NCBI GenBank assembly: GCA_945787595.1
Contig: CALZJV010000077.1
Location: 1 to 17,212, forward strand
DNA: 17,212 nt
Origin: an uncultured Desulfobacterales bacterium
GTDB taxonomy: Bacteria > Desulfobacterota > Desulfobacteria > Desulfobacterales > JAFDCJ01
Reading direction: 5' to 3'
Positions 1-6,908 of this stretch are shown here, one piece after another. Every line of letters starts with the position of its first letter. Position 1 is the first letter of the stretch. A model generated the notes under the pieces. That model searched no databases, had not been told where the DNA came from, and saw only the letters and a list, made by a program, of their open reading frames with translations. The translations under genes were made by a program, and so were the position numbers.

Positions 1-1
1 C

Positions 2-1582
2 TGGGGGATGAAAGGCATCCCTGAAAACTTCATGTATAAAGAGCTTCAGGAAGACTGGGATCAGTTCCAGGTTTTCATGGATTGCGGTCTGAAACGGTTC
101 CCGGCCCTGGAAACCGCCCAAATTCGCCATCTGTCGGTGGTGCCGGAAAGCTTTACTCCCGACACGGCATTTATGGTTGGAGAAGCCCCGGGGCTTAAAA
201 ACTTTTTTGTGGCATGCGGCATGAATTCCGTGGGGATTCAAAGTGCCGGCGGCGTCGGCCGGGCCTTGGCGCACTGGATTGACCAGGGGCATCCGGAAGA
301 GCAATTGTGGCCCATTGATGTGCGACGCTATTTTCCCTGGCAGCGAAACGCCCGCTATTTGCGAGACCGCATTGTGGAGGCCGTCGGTGTGCTCTATCAT
401 CATCACTATCCCAACCGGCAGCTGACTTCGGCCCGGGGTATCATCCGCTCCCCGATCCATGATCGGCTGGTCGCTCAAAGAGCTGCCTTCAGCCAGAACG
501 CGGGCTGGGAACGCGCCGATTGGTTTGCCCCCGAAGGTGTCGAGCCGGTTCACAAATATAGCTGGCGACGGCCCAACTGGTTTGAGTATCAGGGCCAAGA
601 ACATCTGGCCGTGCGCGATGGCGTCGGTCTTTATGATCTGACATCGATGGGCAAATTCCTGGTTCAGGGCCGTGATGCCGAGGCCGTCCTGCAGCATCTA
701 TGCGCCAACGATGTGGCCGTGCCCCCGGGCAAAATCGTGTATACGCCGGTTTTAAACGAGGAAGGCGGTTTTGAAACCGACATCACGGTGACACGCTTTT
801 CCGAAAACACTTTTTTTATCGTGACCGCGGCGGCAACGGTGGTACACGATTATGATTACTTCAAGCGCCGGATTCCGGCCGATGCCCATGCCGTGATCAC
901 CGATGTGACCCATGGCTACGCCATGCTGGCGATCATGGGGCCCGAATCCAGAGACCTGCTTGGCAAGCTGACGGATGCCGATCTTTCCAATGAGGTCTTC
1001 CCGTATAGCACTGCTAAAGAAATCGATGTGGCCTATGCCCGGCCCTGGGCACTGAGAATGTCTTACGTGGGCGAATTGGGATGGGAGCTTTATATCCCGA
1101 GTATGTTCGCACCGGCAGTATTTGATGCCATTATGGAGGAAGGCAGGCAGTTTGGCTTGCGCCTCGTCGGTATGCAGGCGGTTAACTCGTTGCGACTTGA
1201 AACCGGATATCGCCATTGGCTGGGTTTTGGTGTCAAGCTGGACAATGGCGATTTCAGGGGTCGTACCGCTTTGTTGGGCAAAAAAGAAGCGGGAATCACA
1301 CGAAAACTTGTCATGTTTACGCCCGAGGACCCGAATATCATGCTGTATGGCAGCGAGCCGATATATCGGGATGGTATCTGGATGGCCAACCTGACTTCCG
1401 GCGCTTACGGTTTCAAGATCGGCTCTGCCGTCGGAATGGGATACGTGAAAAATGAGGATGGCATCACCGATCGATGGGTACTGGACGGCAAATATGAACT
1501 CGAAGTCGAAGGCAAAATGATTCCGGCCGGAGTTCATATCCGTTCTCCCTATGATCCCAAAAACCAAAGGGCCAGGATGTAA
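2..1582 (+). CDS. Dimethylglycine/sarcosine dehydrogenase-like flavoprotein with GcvT domain (5' truncated by window edge)
   Basis: The reading frame is open from base 2, so the ATG at 8 is probably internal and the N-terminal FAD-binding (DAO) half lies outside the window. Family members run about 800 residues; about 526 codons are here. Counting from the ATG, residues 1-95 look like the end of the DAO domain, followed by a short FAO-type linker (about 100-160), a GCV_T aminomethyltransferase domain (about 180-420) and GCV_T_C (about 430-515). The GCV_T part carries the YTPVLNEEGGFETDIT segment, which includes the conserved GG-x-x-x-D region used for folate binding in this family. Such enzymes oxidatively demethylate N-methylated glycines and hand the resulting C1 unit to a pterin. 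The corrinoid and MttB-family genes downstream fit a betaine-to-dimethylglycine-to-sarcosine route. The exact substrate (dimethylglycine, sarcosine or another N-methyl compound) cannot be fixed from this part. Confidence 0.87.
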   Translation, partial: WGMKGIPENFMYKELQEDWDQFQVFMDCGLKRFPALETAQIRHLSVVPESFTPDTAFMVGEAPGLKNFFVACGMNSVGIQSAGGVGRALAHWIDQGHPEEQLWPIDVRRYFPWQRNARYLRDRIVEAVGVLYHHHYPNRQLTSARGIIRSPIHDRLVAQRAAFSQNAGWERADWFAPEGVEPVHKYSWRRPNWFEYQGQEHLAVRDGVGLYDLTSMGKFLVQGRDAEAVLQHLCANDVAVPPGKIVYTPVLNEEGGFETDITVTRFSENTFFIVTAAATVVHDYDYFKRRIPADAHAVITDVTHGYAMLAIMGPESRDLLGKLTDADLSNEVFPYSTAKEIDVAYARPWALRMSYVGELGWELYIPSMFAPAVFDAIMEEGRQFGLRLVGMQAVNSLRLETGYRHWLGFGVKLDNGDFRGRTALLGKKEAGITRKLVMFTPEDPNIMLYGSEPIYRDGIWMANLTSGAYGFKIGSAVGMGYVKNEDGITDRWVLDGKYELEVEGKMIPAGVHIRSPYDPKNQRARM

Positions 1583-1600
1583 AAAATAGGTTGAGCGGTT

Positions 1601-1735
1601 CAGCCCGCCCTGGCCTCCGGCTCGTAGCCTACGCCTCGGAGAGTGCGACTTATAAGATCATATTACGGTCCGTGTCAGGTTCCCAAATATGAATCTAAAT
1701 AATTGAGTAACGTAAATTCAGGTCTGGCCAGGGGT
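1601..1735. repeat. Repeat A, copy 1 (with 48-bp core identical to copy 2)
   Basis: Bases 1601-1648 are identical to 2581-2628. A second conserved patch, reading GGTCTGG then CCAGGGG, follows about 120 bp after the start of each copy, with diverged sequence between. The core contains a near-palindrome (CTCCG...CGTAG C CTACG...CGGAG). The outer ends carry an inverted pair, CCCTGGCC at 1608-1615 and GGCCAGGG at 1726-1733. The layout suggests a small non-coding repeat element with structured RNA or DNA potential. It occupies most of the gap between the flavoprotein and the corrinoid gene, and no gene is visible in that gap. Confidence 0.8.
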
Positions 1736-1849
1736 TCAACGTTCAGAACTGTGGAATTACTGGATCTGGAAATAAACTGCGTCAACATGTTCAAAGACAG
1801 GGTGGGAATTCGCTCATATAAATCGTTTAACTAAGTAAGGATGGAAAAT

Positions 1850-2497
1850 ATGACCGAAAAAATATTTGAGGAAGCGACAGAAGCGATTGTGGATGGTAAG
1901 GCTGAAAAAGCAGTAGAAGTAGCAAATCGGGGGATAGACGAGGGCATCGACCCTTTGGAGTTAATGGAAAAAGGATTCATACCGGGAATTAACAAGGTTG
2001 GTGATCTCTTCGAAACAGGGCGGCTGTTTTTACCGGCCCTGATCTACTCAGCCACGGCAATGGAAAAGGCAACGCAAATCATCAATGACGCAATCCCCAG
2101 TGAGAAAGAGCTAGTGTCTGGAAAAATTGTCCTGGGGACTGTTGAGGGAGATGTACACGATATCGGCAAAACGATCGTTGTATCTCTTTTTAAAGCCAAT
2201 GGATTTGATGTCTTGGATCTTGGACGCGATGTGCCGATTGCCCGATTCATCGAGGAGGCCGAAAAGTTCGGCGCCGATATCATCGGGTCCAGCACCCTGT
2301 TGACGACGACGATGGTAGGCCAGAAAGAACTTGAACAGCAGTTGAAGAAAGCGGGATTGCGGGAGAAATATAAAACCATCATCGGTGGTGCGCCCGTGAC
2401 CCAGCGCTGGGCCGATCGCATTGGCGCGGATGCCTATGCCCAAGATGCCGGAGACGGTGTCAGGAAAGTAAAGCAGCTGCTGATGGAAAAAAAATAG
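1850..2497 (+). CDS. Corrinoid (B12-binding) methyl carrier protein, MttC/MtbC family
   Basis: This is a 215-residue corrinoid protein that shuttles a methyl group between a substrate:corrinoid methyltransferase and a second, pterin-directed methyltransferase. An N-terminal helical cap (about residues 1-90) precedes a Rossmann B12-binding domain (about 91-215). The cobalt-ligand motif D-x-H-x-x-G is present as DVHDIG, with His103 the predicted lower axial ligand. The S-T-L stretch near 149 and the GGAP loop near 178 complete the family signature. I chose ATG 1850 because TAAGGA at 1836-1841 sits 8 bases upstream; ATG 1841 is in frame but would have no spacer. It lies between the flavoprotein and the MttB-family gene and is the natural partner of the latter. 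Both sides carry copies of repeat A. Confidence 0.93.
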   Translation: MTEKIFEEATEAIVDGKAEKAVEVANRGIDEGIDPLELMEKGFIPGINKVGDLFETGRLFLPALIYSATAMEKATQIINDAIPSEKELVSGKIVLGTVEGDVHDIGKTIVVSLFKANGFDVLDLGRDVPIARFIEEAEKFGADIIGSSTLLTTTMVGQKELEQQLKKAGLREKYKTIIGGAPVTQRWADRIGADAYAQDAGDGVRKVKQLLMEKK

Positions 2498-2580
2498 ATT
2501 CAACTAATCAACCGTTCATCGATAACCTTAGGCCCTTAGAAGCCTTTATCTGACAACATGTTGTAAAAAACTGAAGGTTT
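2498..2580. other. Short intergenic stretch with a 12-bp perfect palindrome
   Basis: ACAACATGTTGT at 2553-2564 is a perfect palindrome followed by a run of six A. The related octamer AACATGTT occurs at 1784-1791, upstream of the corrinoid gene. It could be a protein-binding site or chance. The A run lies on the wrong strand for a + strand terminator, so I do not call one. Confidence 0.3.
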
Positions 2581-2715
2581 CAGCCCGCCCTGGCCTCCGG
2601 CTCGTAGCCTACGCCTCGGAGAGTGCGATATGACCAATTTTTACTGTTCACTGCAAGAGATCCCAATAATGTCTTATCTTCCAGATTAATACAAAGTTAG
2701 GTCTGGGCCAGGGGT
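2581..2715. repeat. Repeat A, copy 2
   Basis: The core at 2581-2628 is identical to 1601-1648, in the same orientation and 980 bp away. The right-hand patch GTCTGGGCCAGGGG (2701-2714) matches copy 1 at the same spacing, give or take one base. The inverted ends are CCCTGGCC (2588-2595) and GGCCAGGG (2706-2713). The two copies bracket the corrinoid protein gene. Confidence 0.8.
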
Positions 2716-2785
2716 GTCGGGTGTCAGGTTTCAGCAATTAAAAAATTTCAAATAACAATGACTAGTATTCAAAATTCCAAACACT

Positions 2786-2944
2786 TGATGGTTTCGCAAA
2801 AAGTCCGAAACCGGCTCGGACCGTCATTGCGTCCCGGATCGGGGTCCGGGATGACGACCACGCCGGAATCCAGTCGTTTCCAATAGTTATAGGCTCAGGC
2901 TTCCGCCGGAGTGACGTGAATTGGGACTTTTCACGATTTCGTCA
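2786..2944. mobile_element. MITE-like element with imperfect 21-bp terminal inverted repeats
   Basis: The left end (2786-2806, TGATGGTTTCGC then AAAAAGTCC) and the right end (2924-2944, GGACTTTT then CACGATTTCGTCA) are imperfect inverted repeats, matching at about 15 of 21 positions. The 159-bp interior has no ORF but includes a hairpin with arms TCCCGGA (2832-2838) and TCCGGGA (2845-2851). Its GC-rich texture differs from the AT-rich sequence on both sides. Repeats of this style are scattered through many Desulfobacterota genomes (from memory). No transposase is nearby, so it would be non-autonomous. Confidence 0.55.
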
Positions 2945-3055
2945 AACACTAGGCTTTTGATCTTATTTGAGATTTGGATATTGCAATTTAGAATTTATTT
3001 GTAATTTGGTGCTTGTAATTTCTTATTTCCGGTTTATCCGGGTTAGGTATTTCAC
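2945..3055. other. AT-rich leader upstream of the mttB-like gene
   Basis: This stretch consists of AT-rich, low-complexity sequence with several TTTG/AATTT-type words. The Shine-Dalgarno before ATG 3056 is weak (TTAGG, 3043-3047). I see no convincing -35/-10 pair. Confidence 0.3.
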
Positions 3056-4483
3056 ATGCCATTGATTAACAGGCTCAAAGCAATTTCGAATGAAGACATG
3101 GCTTGGATTCACGCTGCATCCTTAAAGATTCTCGCGGAAACCGGCGTTGTCTTCCACAACGAGGAAGCTCTGGAAATTTTTAAAAATCACGGAGCCAAGC
3201 TGAACGGCCAAACTGTTTATTTACCGAAAAAAATGGTCAACCAGGCCCTGAAAACATCTCCAGAAACATATCGATGGCGGGCCAGAAACGATGCACACTC
3301 AGTAACGGTCGGCGATAAAAAGGAAAAGTTATTATTACAGCCCAATGGTGGGCCGGTATTCATTCAGGATCTCGATAAGGGTCGCCGGCCGGCCACTCTG
3401 GAAGATTTTGCCAATATTATTAAAATTTGTCAGGCCAGCAAAGAGGTCGGCCTGGTAGGATCATTCCCGGTCGAGCCGGGCGACGTAAGGCAAGAAGAAA
3501 AGCACTTGCGAATGATGTATGAAACTTTGAAAAATACCGATAAACCGTTGATTGCCACTGAAACCAGCGGCGTTAAAGTCGGACAAATGCTCGATATGGT
3601 CGAAATCGCCCTGGGCCACGAAGAGTTTCTGCGGGACAATTACTGTGTTGCAGTCGCGGTCACGCCTACCAGTCCTCTGACCTATGAATCCGCCCCCTGC
3701 GAAACCGTCATCGAGTTCGCCCAACGCAATCAACCGATATTTTTTACGGTCGCAATTATGGCCGGATTCTCCGGCCCTATCAGCCTGATCGGTACAGCGA
3801 TTCTACAAAATGCAGAAATTCTGGCCGGAATCACGCTGGCACAATTAGTAAATCCCGGCAATCCGGTGGTTTACTCCAATGGATCAACCGTTGCCAATAT
3901 GAAAAGCGGGAATTTTATCAGCGCATCACCGGAAATGATGCTCATCCAACTCGCCGGAATTCAAATGAGTCTGGATTTTTACCACTTGCCCGCCCGGTCC
4001 ATGTGCGGTATGACGGACGCCAAAATCATCGATTGCCAGGCCGGTTACGAGACCATGCAGAATTTAATGATGGGCGTCCTGGGCGGTGCTCACCTGGTAT
4101 TTGAATGCCTGGGGGTTTTGGATGCCATTATGACGACCTCCTATGAAAAACTCGTGATCGATCTGGAAATCGTGAACCGGGTGATGCGATTACGGGAGGG
4201 GATGGATACCACCGATAAAGAGCAGGCCGTAAACCTGATTCAGGAAATCGGTCATCAAGGATCCTACATAACTCATTTGAATACCCTGACGCATTTCCGC
4301 GAAAGATGGTTGCCCGGCCTTTCGGATTGGGAATCCTATGCAAGCTGGCAGGAAAAGGGTTCAGAGGATGTAGCGGCTAAAGCCAATCGCAAGTTTAAAG
4401 AAATACTTCAAAGTACTCCGCAAACATTAATTGATCCGCAGCTGGATCGAGCACTTAGGGATTATATACAGCGGGTTATCTAA
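3056..4483 (+). CDS. Non-pyrrolysine MttB-family methyltransferase (glycine betaine/quaternary amine:corrinoid type)
   Basis: This 475-residue protein belongs to the trimethylamine methyltransferase MttB superfamily, TIM-barrel enzymes that move a methyl group from a methylated amine to Co(I) of the cognate corrinoid protein. The start (residues 1-30, with MPLINRLKAIS and later KILAETG) and the GMTDAKIIDCQAGYE stretch near residue 320 are typical. Archaeal MttB genes carry an in-frame amber codon read as pyrrolysine; this frame runs through without one, placing it with the non-Pyl branch. Characterised members of that branch act on glycine betaine (MtgB), proline betaine (MtpB) or carnitine (MtcB). 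The upstream dimethylglycine dehydrogenase-like gene makes glycine betaine the best guess, but the substrate is not proven. A ~100-bp copy of codons around residues 305-345 recurs as a relic at 4980-5087. Confidence 0.9.
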   Translation: MPLINRLKAISNEDMAWIHAASLKILAETGVVFHNEEALEIFKNHGAKLNGQTVYLPKKMVNQALKTSPETYRWRARNDAHSVTVGDKKEKLLLQPNGGPVFIQDLDKGRRPATLEDFANIIKICQASKEVGLVGSFPVEPGDVRQEEKHLRMMYETLKNTDKPLIATETSGVKVGQMLDMVEIALGHEEFLRDNYCVAVAVTPTSPLTYESAPCETVIEFAQRNQPIFFTVAIMAGFSGPISLIGTAILQNAEILAGITLAQLVNPGNPVVYSNGSTVANMKSGNFISASPEMMLIQLAGIQMSLDFYHLPARSMCGMTDAKIIDCQAGYETMQNLMMGVLGGAHLVFECLGVLDAIMTTSYEKLVIDLEIVNRVMRLREGMDTTDKEQAVNLIQEIGHQGSYITHLNTLTHFRERWLPGLSDWESYASWQEKGSEDVAAKANRKFKEILQSTPQTLIDPQLDRALRDYIQRVI

Positions 4484-4561
4484 CGTTGATTTCCCAGTAT
4501 GAAGGAGAACAAATAATACCTATAAAGGGCAGTCATCCCGCCGAGATGGCTGAGCCGGAAA

Positions 4562-4699
4562 TCAACGCTCCGCAAAGATCTTTCCGTGTCGCCGCAGCCA
4601 CTCGGCAAATTCGTCCGGTGCAATCTCCCCCTTGCCCAGCTTCTCGAAAACAAGAACGCGTTCGACTTCCAGTCCGTTTTCATCTCCTGGCAAGTTCAT
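4562..4699 (-). CDS. Small ORF overlapping the antitoxin 3' end, 45 aa, unknown
   Basis: Starting at an ATG inside the last codons of the AbrB-like gene, this frame reads MNLPGDENGLEVERVLVFEK and continues to ...HGKIFAER before TGA. Its composition (acidic and basic helices, aliphatic heptad-like spacing) is more protein-like than the competing frame over the same bases. The 20-base overlap with the antitoxin is the position a toxin partner would take. However, it has no Doc (HPFxxGN), PIN or MazF motif and is too short for those families. It may be a toxin remnant, an unknown small protein or an accident of frame. No other gene occupies 4484-4679. Confidence 0.35.
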   Translation of the reverse strand: MNLPGDENGLEVERVLVFEKLGKGEIAPDEFAEWLRRHGKIFAER

Positions 4700-4910
4700 G
4701 CAGGACATCCCGGTCTTCTCGCATGATTCGTTCCGCCTCTTTCATCTGTTCGGGGAATTTTTCGTTTAAAGCCGTCAACCTGAAAGCACCATCTTTTGAA
4801 TCCGTTATATATACGGTACCCCCTTCCGCCACTTTCAATCGAGCCAGTGCCTCCTTAGGCAGAACGATGCCCAGGGAGTTGCCAATTTTACGAATTTTTA
4901 AGGCGAGCAT
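4680..4910 (-). CDS. AbrB/MazE/SpoVT-family antitoxin-like DNA-binding protein
   Basis: This 76-residue protein has an N-terminal swapped-hairpin DNA-binding motif: KIRKIGNSLGIVLPKEALAR at residues 5-24, then V-x-E-G-G-x-V-Y-I. The rest is an acidic helical tail (about 45-76) of the type that neutralises a toxin. In related loci, from memory, such an antitoxin is followed by a Doc or PIN toxin. Here only a 45-codon unknown frame follows, so it looks like an orphan or a decayed pair. A GGGAG ribosome site lies at about 4919-4923. The gene stands on the - strand between the intact mttB-like gene and its relic, which suggests it arrived in a rearrangement. Confidence 0.85.
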   Translation of the reverse strand: MLALKIRKIGNSLGIVLPKEALARLKVAEGGTVYITDSKDGAFRLTALNEKFPEQMKEAERIMREDRDVLHELARR

Positions 4911-4930
4911 GATCGTTTTCTCCCATCAAT

Positions 4931-4950
4931 GTTTATACATAAGTTATAAC
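4931..4950 (-). promoter_or_regulatory. Possible AbrB operator/promoter
   Basis: Two similar 8-mers, GTTTATAC (4931-4938) and the perfect palindrome GTTATAAC (4943-4950), lie 20-40 bases upstream of the antitoxin start. AbrB/MazE proteins usually autorepress at such palindromes. On the - strand a TTGACG is present further upstream (about 4965-4970), but its spacing to TATAAC is only 14, so the promoter call is weak. Confidence 0.35.
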
Positions 4951-4979
4951 AATGATAGGGGCCGTCAAGTTTTATCTCC

Positions 4980-5087
4980 CTTGAGTCTGGATTATTCCCT
5001 TTTAGCTACCCAATCCATGTACGGAATGACCGACGCCAAAATCATCGATTGCCAGAGGGGTTAAGAGGCATTCAGAATTTATATGAT
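4980..5087 (+). pseudogene. Relic of a second mttB-family gene
   Basis: This segment aligns with 3966-4073 of the intact mttB-like gene almost without gaps. The protein frame gives LSLDYSLLATQSMYGMTDAK and continues to IIDCQRG before TAA, against MSLDFYHLPARSMCGMTDAK in the intact copy. The stretch encoding GMTDAKIIDCQ is nearly identical in DNA. After that point a one-base insertion (CAGAGGGG against CAGGCCGG) breaks the frame, though GCAGAATTTA/ATTCAGAATTTA similarity goes on briefly. Nothing on either side resembles the rest of the gene. It is a truncated remnant of a paralog. Confidence 0.75.
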
Positions 5088-5804
5088 ATATCTTTTTCCG
5101 CTAAATTGTAGAAATGCCGATACGTTAAATTAATATTTTTGTTGATTGTTTGAGCGACAGCCTAAATCCTCGTAATCAGCTTGCCGATTATTTGGGGTTG
5201 CCAGATCCAATCTACAATGAATTCAATTTGTTGGCTGGATTTGATTCAGGGCACGGAATTCACAACAAATTAATTCGAAAAAAAGAATAGATTGGTGATT
5301 GGCAAATCTACAATTCAGCCCCAAAAAGGCAGAACCCTATATTTTGTGTATTTACAATTTTTGAAATTTCTTGGGCTTCGGAATTGAATATATGAAAATA
5401 TCGCTGGAATCGGTGCACCATCGAAATTTAATGCTCTGGCAAGTGAACTCTTGGCTCGTCCCCCTCGGGCAGCATCCTATTGTTTGCCCTACAATAACCA
5501 GAATTAAAATCACTTTGCTCAACACCCAGAGATATGATAGCTTTCTTTCCGGTGAGGCGGCGACCACGGGTCCAAGTACCGGGTTCATGTCTTTGCCCCG
5601 GGGCGTCAGGACATACTCTATAAATAAAGTCCCCTAATCCTGTTATCAGGAGCGCCGACATGTGTGTGGCGTCGCCTCACCAACCATTTTAACAGCATAC
5701 CCCAAACCATGAGATCTCCTCAGATTGTCCGTCAACCTGTTCACCCTGAACATCCAAAACCTCAATCCTATAAAATCTTGTTTTTCCATCTCTAACCAGT
5801 TATA
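5088..5804. other. Long intergenic region without a supported gene
   Basis: The left part (5088-5360) is AT-rich and featureless apart from short similar words (CCAATCTACAATGAATTC near 5207; CAAATCTACAATTCAGC near 5304). The right part (about 5371-5690) is more GC-balanced and open in two overlapping - strand frames. Neither frame has a recognisable domain or convincing ribosome site, and their compositions are not protein-like enough to call. Confidence 0.4.
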
Positions 5805-5810
5805 AAAAAC

Positions 5811-5850
5811 AAAAGGGCATTCCATTAAAATCGCTGGAATACCCTTTTTT
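5811..5850 (-). terminator. Rho-independent terminator of the cold-shock gene
   Basis: Arms at 5812-5824 and 5835-5847 form a 13-bp stem (one G-U pair), AAAGGG-ATTCCA on the - strand, with a 10-base loop. It is followed on the - strand by TTTTGTTTTTT. It lies 17 bases past the cspA-like stop codon, in the right orientation. Confidence 0.85.
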
Positions 5851-5867
5851 AATTTAAAAACGGCAGA

Positions 5868-6068
5868 CTAAACCACAGTGACATTTACTGCCGCCGGACC
5901 TTTTTGCCCCTGCTCGATGTCAAAGGTGACCTGCTCACCCTCATTTAGAGTCTTGAAACCGACTGCATTGATTCCTGAATGATGGACAAATACATCCGGA
6001 CCATCTTCTTGCTCAATGAAGCCATAGCCTTTCTTTTCATTAAACCATTTGACAATTCCATTAGCCAT
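5868..6068 (-). CDS. Cold-shock protein, CspA family
   Basis: This is a 66-residue single cold-shock (OB-fold) domain, the usual full length. It has the N-terminal [16 protein letters not shown], the RNP1 motif KGYGFI (13-18), the RNP2 motif VFVHH (26-30) and the C-terminal [11 protein letters not shown]. These proteins bind single-stranded RNA or DNA and act as RNA chaperones in the cytoplasm. A strong AAGGAGGG site stands 8 bases before the ATG and an intrinsic terminator directly follows, so it is monocistronic. The upstream 350 bases are gene-free, which leaves room for the long 5' leader often found in csp mRNAs. I could not identify a conserved cold box. Confidence 0.97.
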   Translation of the reverse strand: MANGIVKWFNEKKGYGFIEQEDGPDVFVHHSGINAVGFKTLNEGEQVTFDIEQGQKGPAAVNVTVV

Positions 6069-6413
6069 CGTGACACCCTCCTTACAAAAAAATTATCATG
6101 GTTCCAAACTTCAGGCTGTCACTTTGACAAATGCATCTTCCCCTCAGAACGAAACCGGTACACCAACCAATAAGCGACTTCATAAGCTACTATATTATGA
6201 AAATTTAAAGTCAAGATTTTTTAAAAAAACCAGGTGAATATGTGCGAAAATGCAAGCTAAGGATATCAACCTTGACACTAACACAACTCCAAAACAACCC
6301 CGGCACAACACCTTACCGGACCTCCTCGCACCGCTCTTTCGGTCCGTCCAGCTAATCCCGTTACTATTCCCGTCAATTCTAACCGAACTTGTATCCTTTA
6401 AAATGGATTTCAC
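6069..6413. other. Gene-free region upstream of cspA-like gene
   Basis: On the - strand TTGACT (about 6207-6212) and TATAGT lie 14 bases apart, close to but short of a standard spacing; they may be the csp promoter. An inverted pair CGGACC (6317-6322) / GGTCCG (6341-6346) is present. No gene is supported. Confidence 0.3.
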
Positions 6414-6442
6414 TTGACATTAAATTTGTTTCGAAATATTAA
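6414..6442 (+). promoter_or_regulatory. Sigma70-type promoter
   Basis: TTGACA (6414-6419), a 17-base spacer and TATTAA (6437-6442) make the best -35/-10 match seen in the window. It points toward the pentapeptide-repeat gene 460 bases downstream, with no intervening gene, so it would make either a long leader or a separate small RNA. Confidence 0.5.
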
Positions 6443-6908
6443 AAAAGCCAGTAATGTATTACTTTGGAGTTCAAGCCGACGACTAACGCTCATTCTCAAT
6501 TCTCTCTATTTTACGCCCTCGACAGTTGAGCGACTCTTGGACCTCTAATCTACTATTTCCGTTGAGATAAATTCGCGTTTCTTTTCAATTTAACTTAAAA
6601 TTATTAGGTGAAAAGAAATGGAGAAACCCCTCAAAATTTGCCAGCTGAACTCCTGACAGGAGATTACCCGTTTTGTTGGGAGATTTCATTCCCGTCTCGC
6701 TTTTCTCAGGCTCATCAATAGATATAGTCTTAAAGACCAATGATTTAAGCTTATTTTCGTTAAACTCTCATATTAAGCCAAATATACATGCCCTCGAAAG
6801 CCAAAGACAACCGCGTGATCTACAACTGTGACAGCTTCATAAGGGCATCCTGACTAAAGTCGGCCTAATTGCGAATTACAATTCCCTAAAAAAAATGGAG
6901 TATTTCAC
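6443..6908 (+). other. Long leader / gene-free stretch before the pentapeptide gene
   Basis: No ORF over about 25 codons with a credible start is present. The stretch includes a 13-base palindrome CTCCTGACAGGAG (6651-6663). A 12-codon frame starting ATGGAGAAACCC near 6619 follows an AGGTGAAA-like site, but it is too short to call. If the promoter at 6414 is active this is transcribed. Confidence 0.3.

Noticed and set aside
752..1567. 271-codon - strand ORF inside the flavoprotein gene
   Set aside because: It is a mirror frame of the GC-rich GcvT-coding sequence with no domain signature.
3056..4483. Pyrrolysine-containing MttB
   Set aside because: The frame has no internal amber codon, so it belongs to the non-Pyl branch.
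4486..5064. 192-codon + strand ORF across the antitoxin region
   Set aside because: Most of it is the antisense of the AbrB-like gene; only its last 28 codons are meaningful, as the mttB relic.
6317..6346. Possible integron attC-like site from the CGGACC/GGTCCG inverted pair
   Set aside because: The conserved GTTRRRY/RYYYAAC ends are missing and no cassette array is visible.
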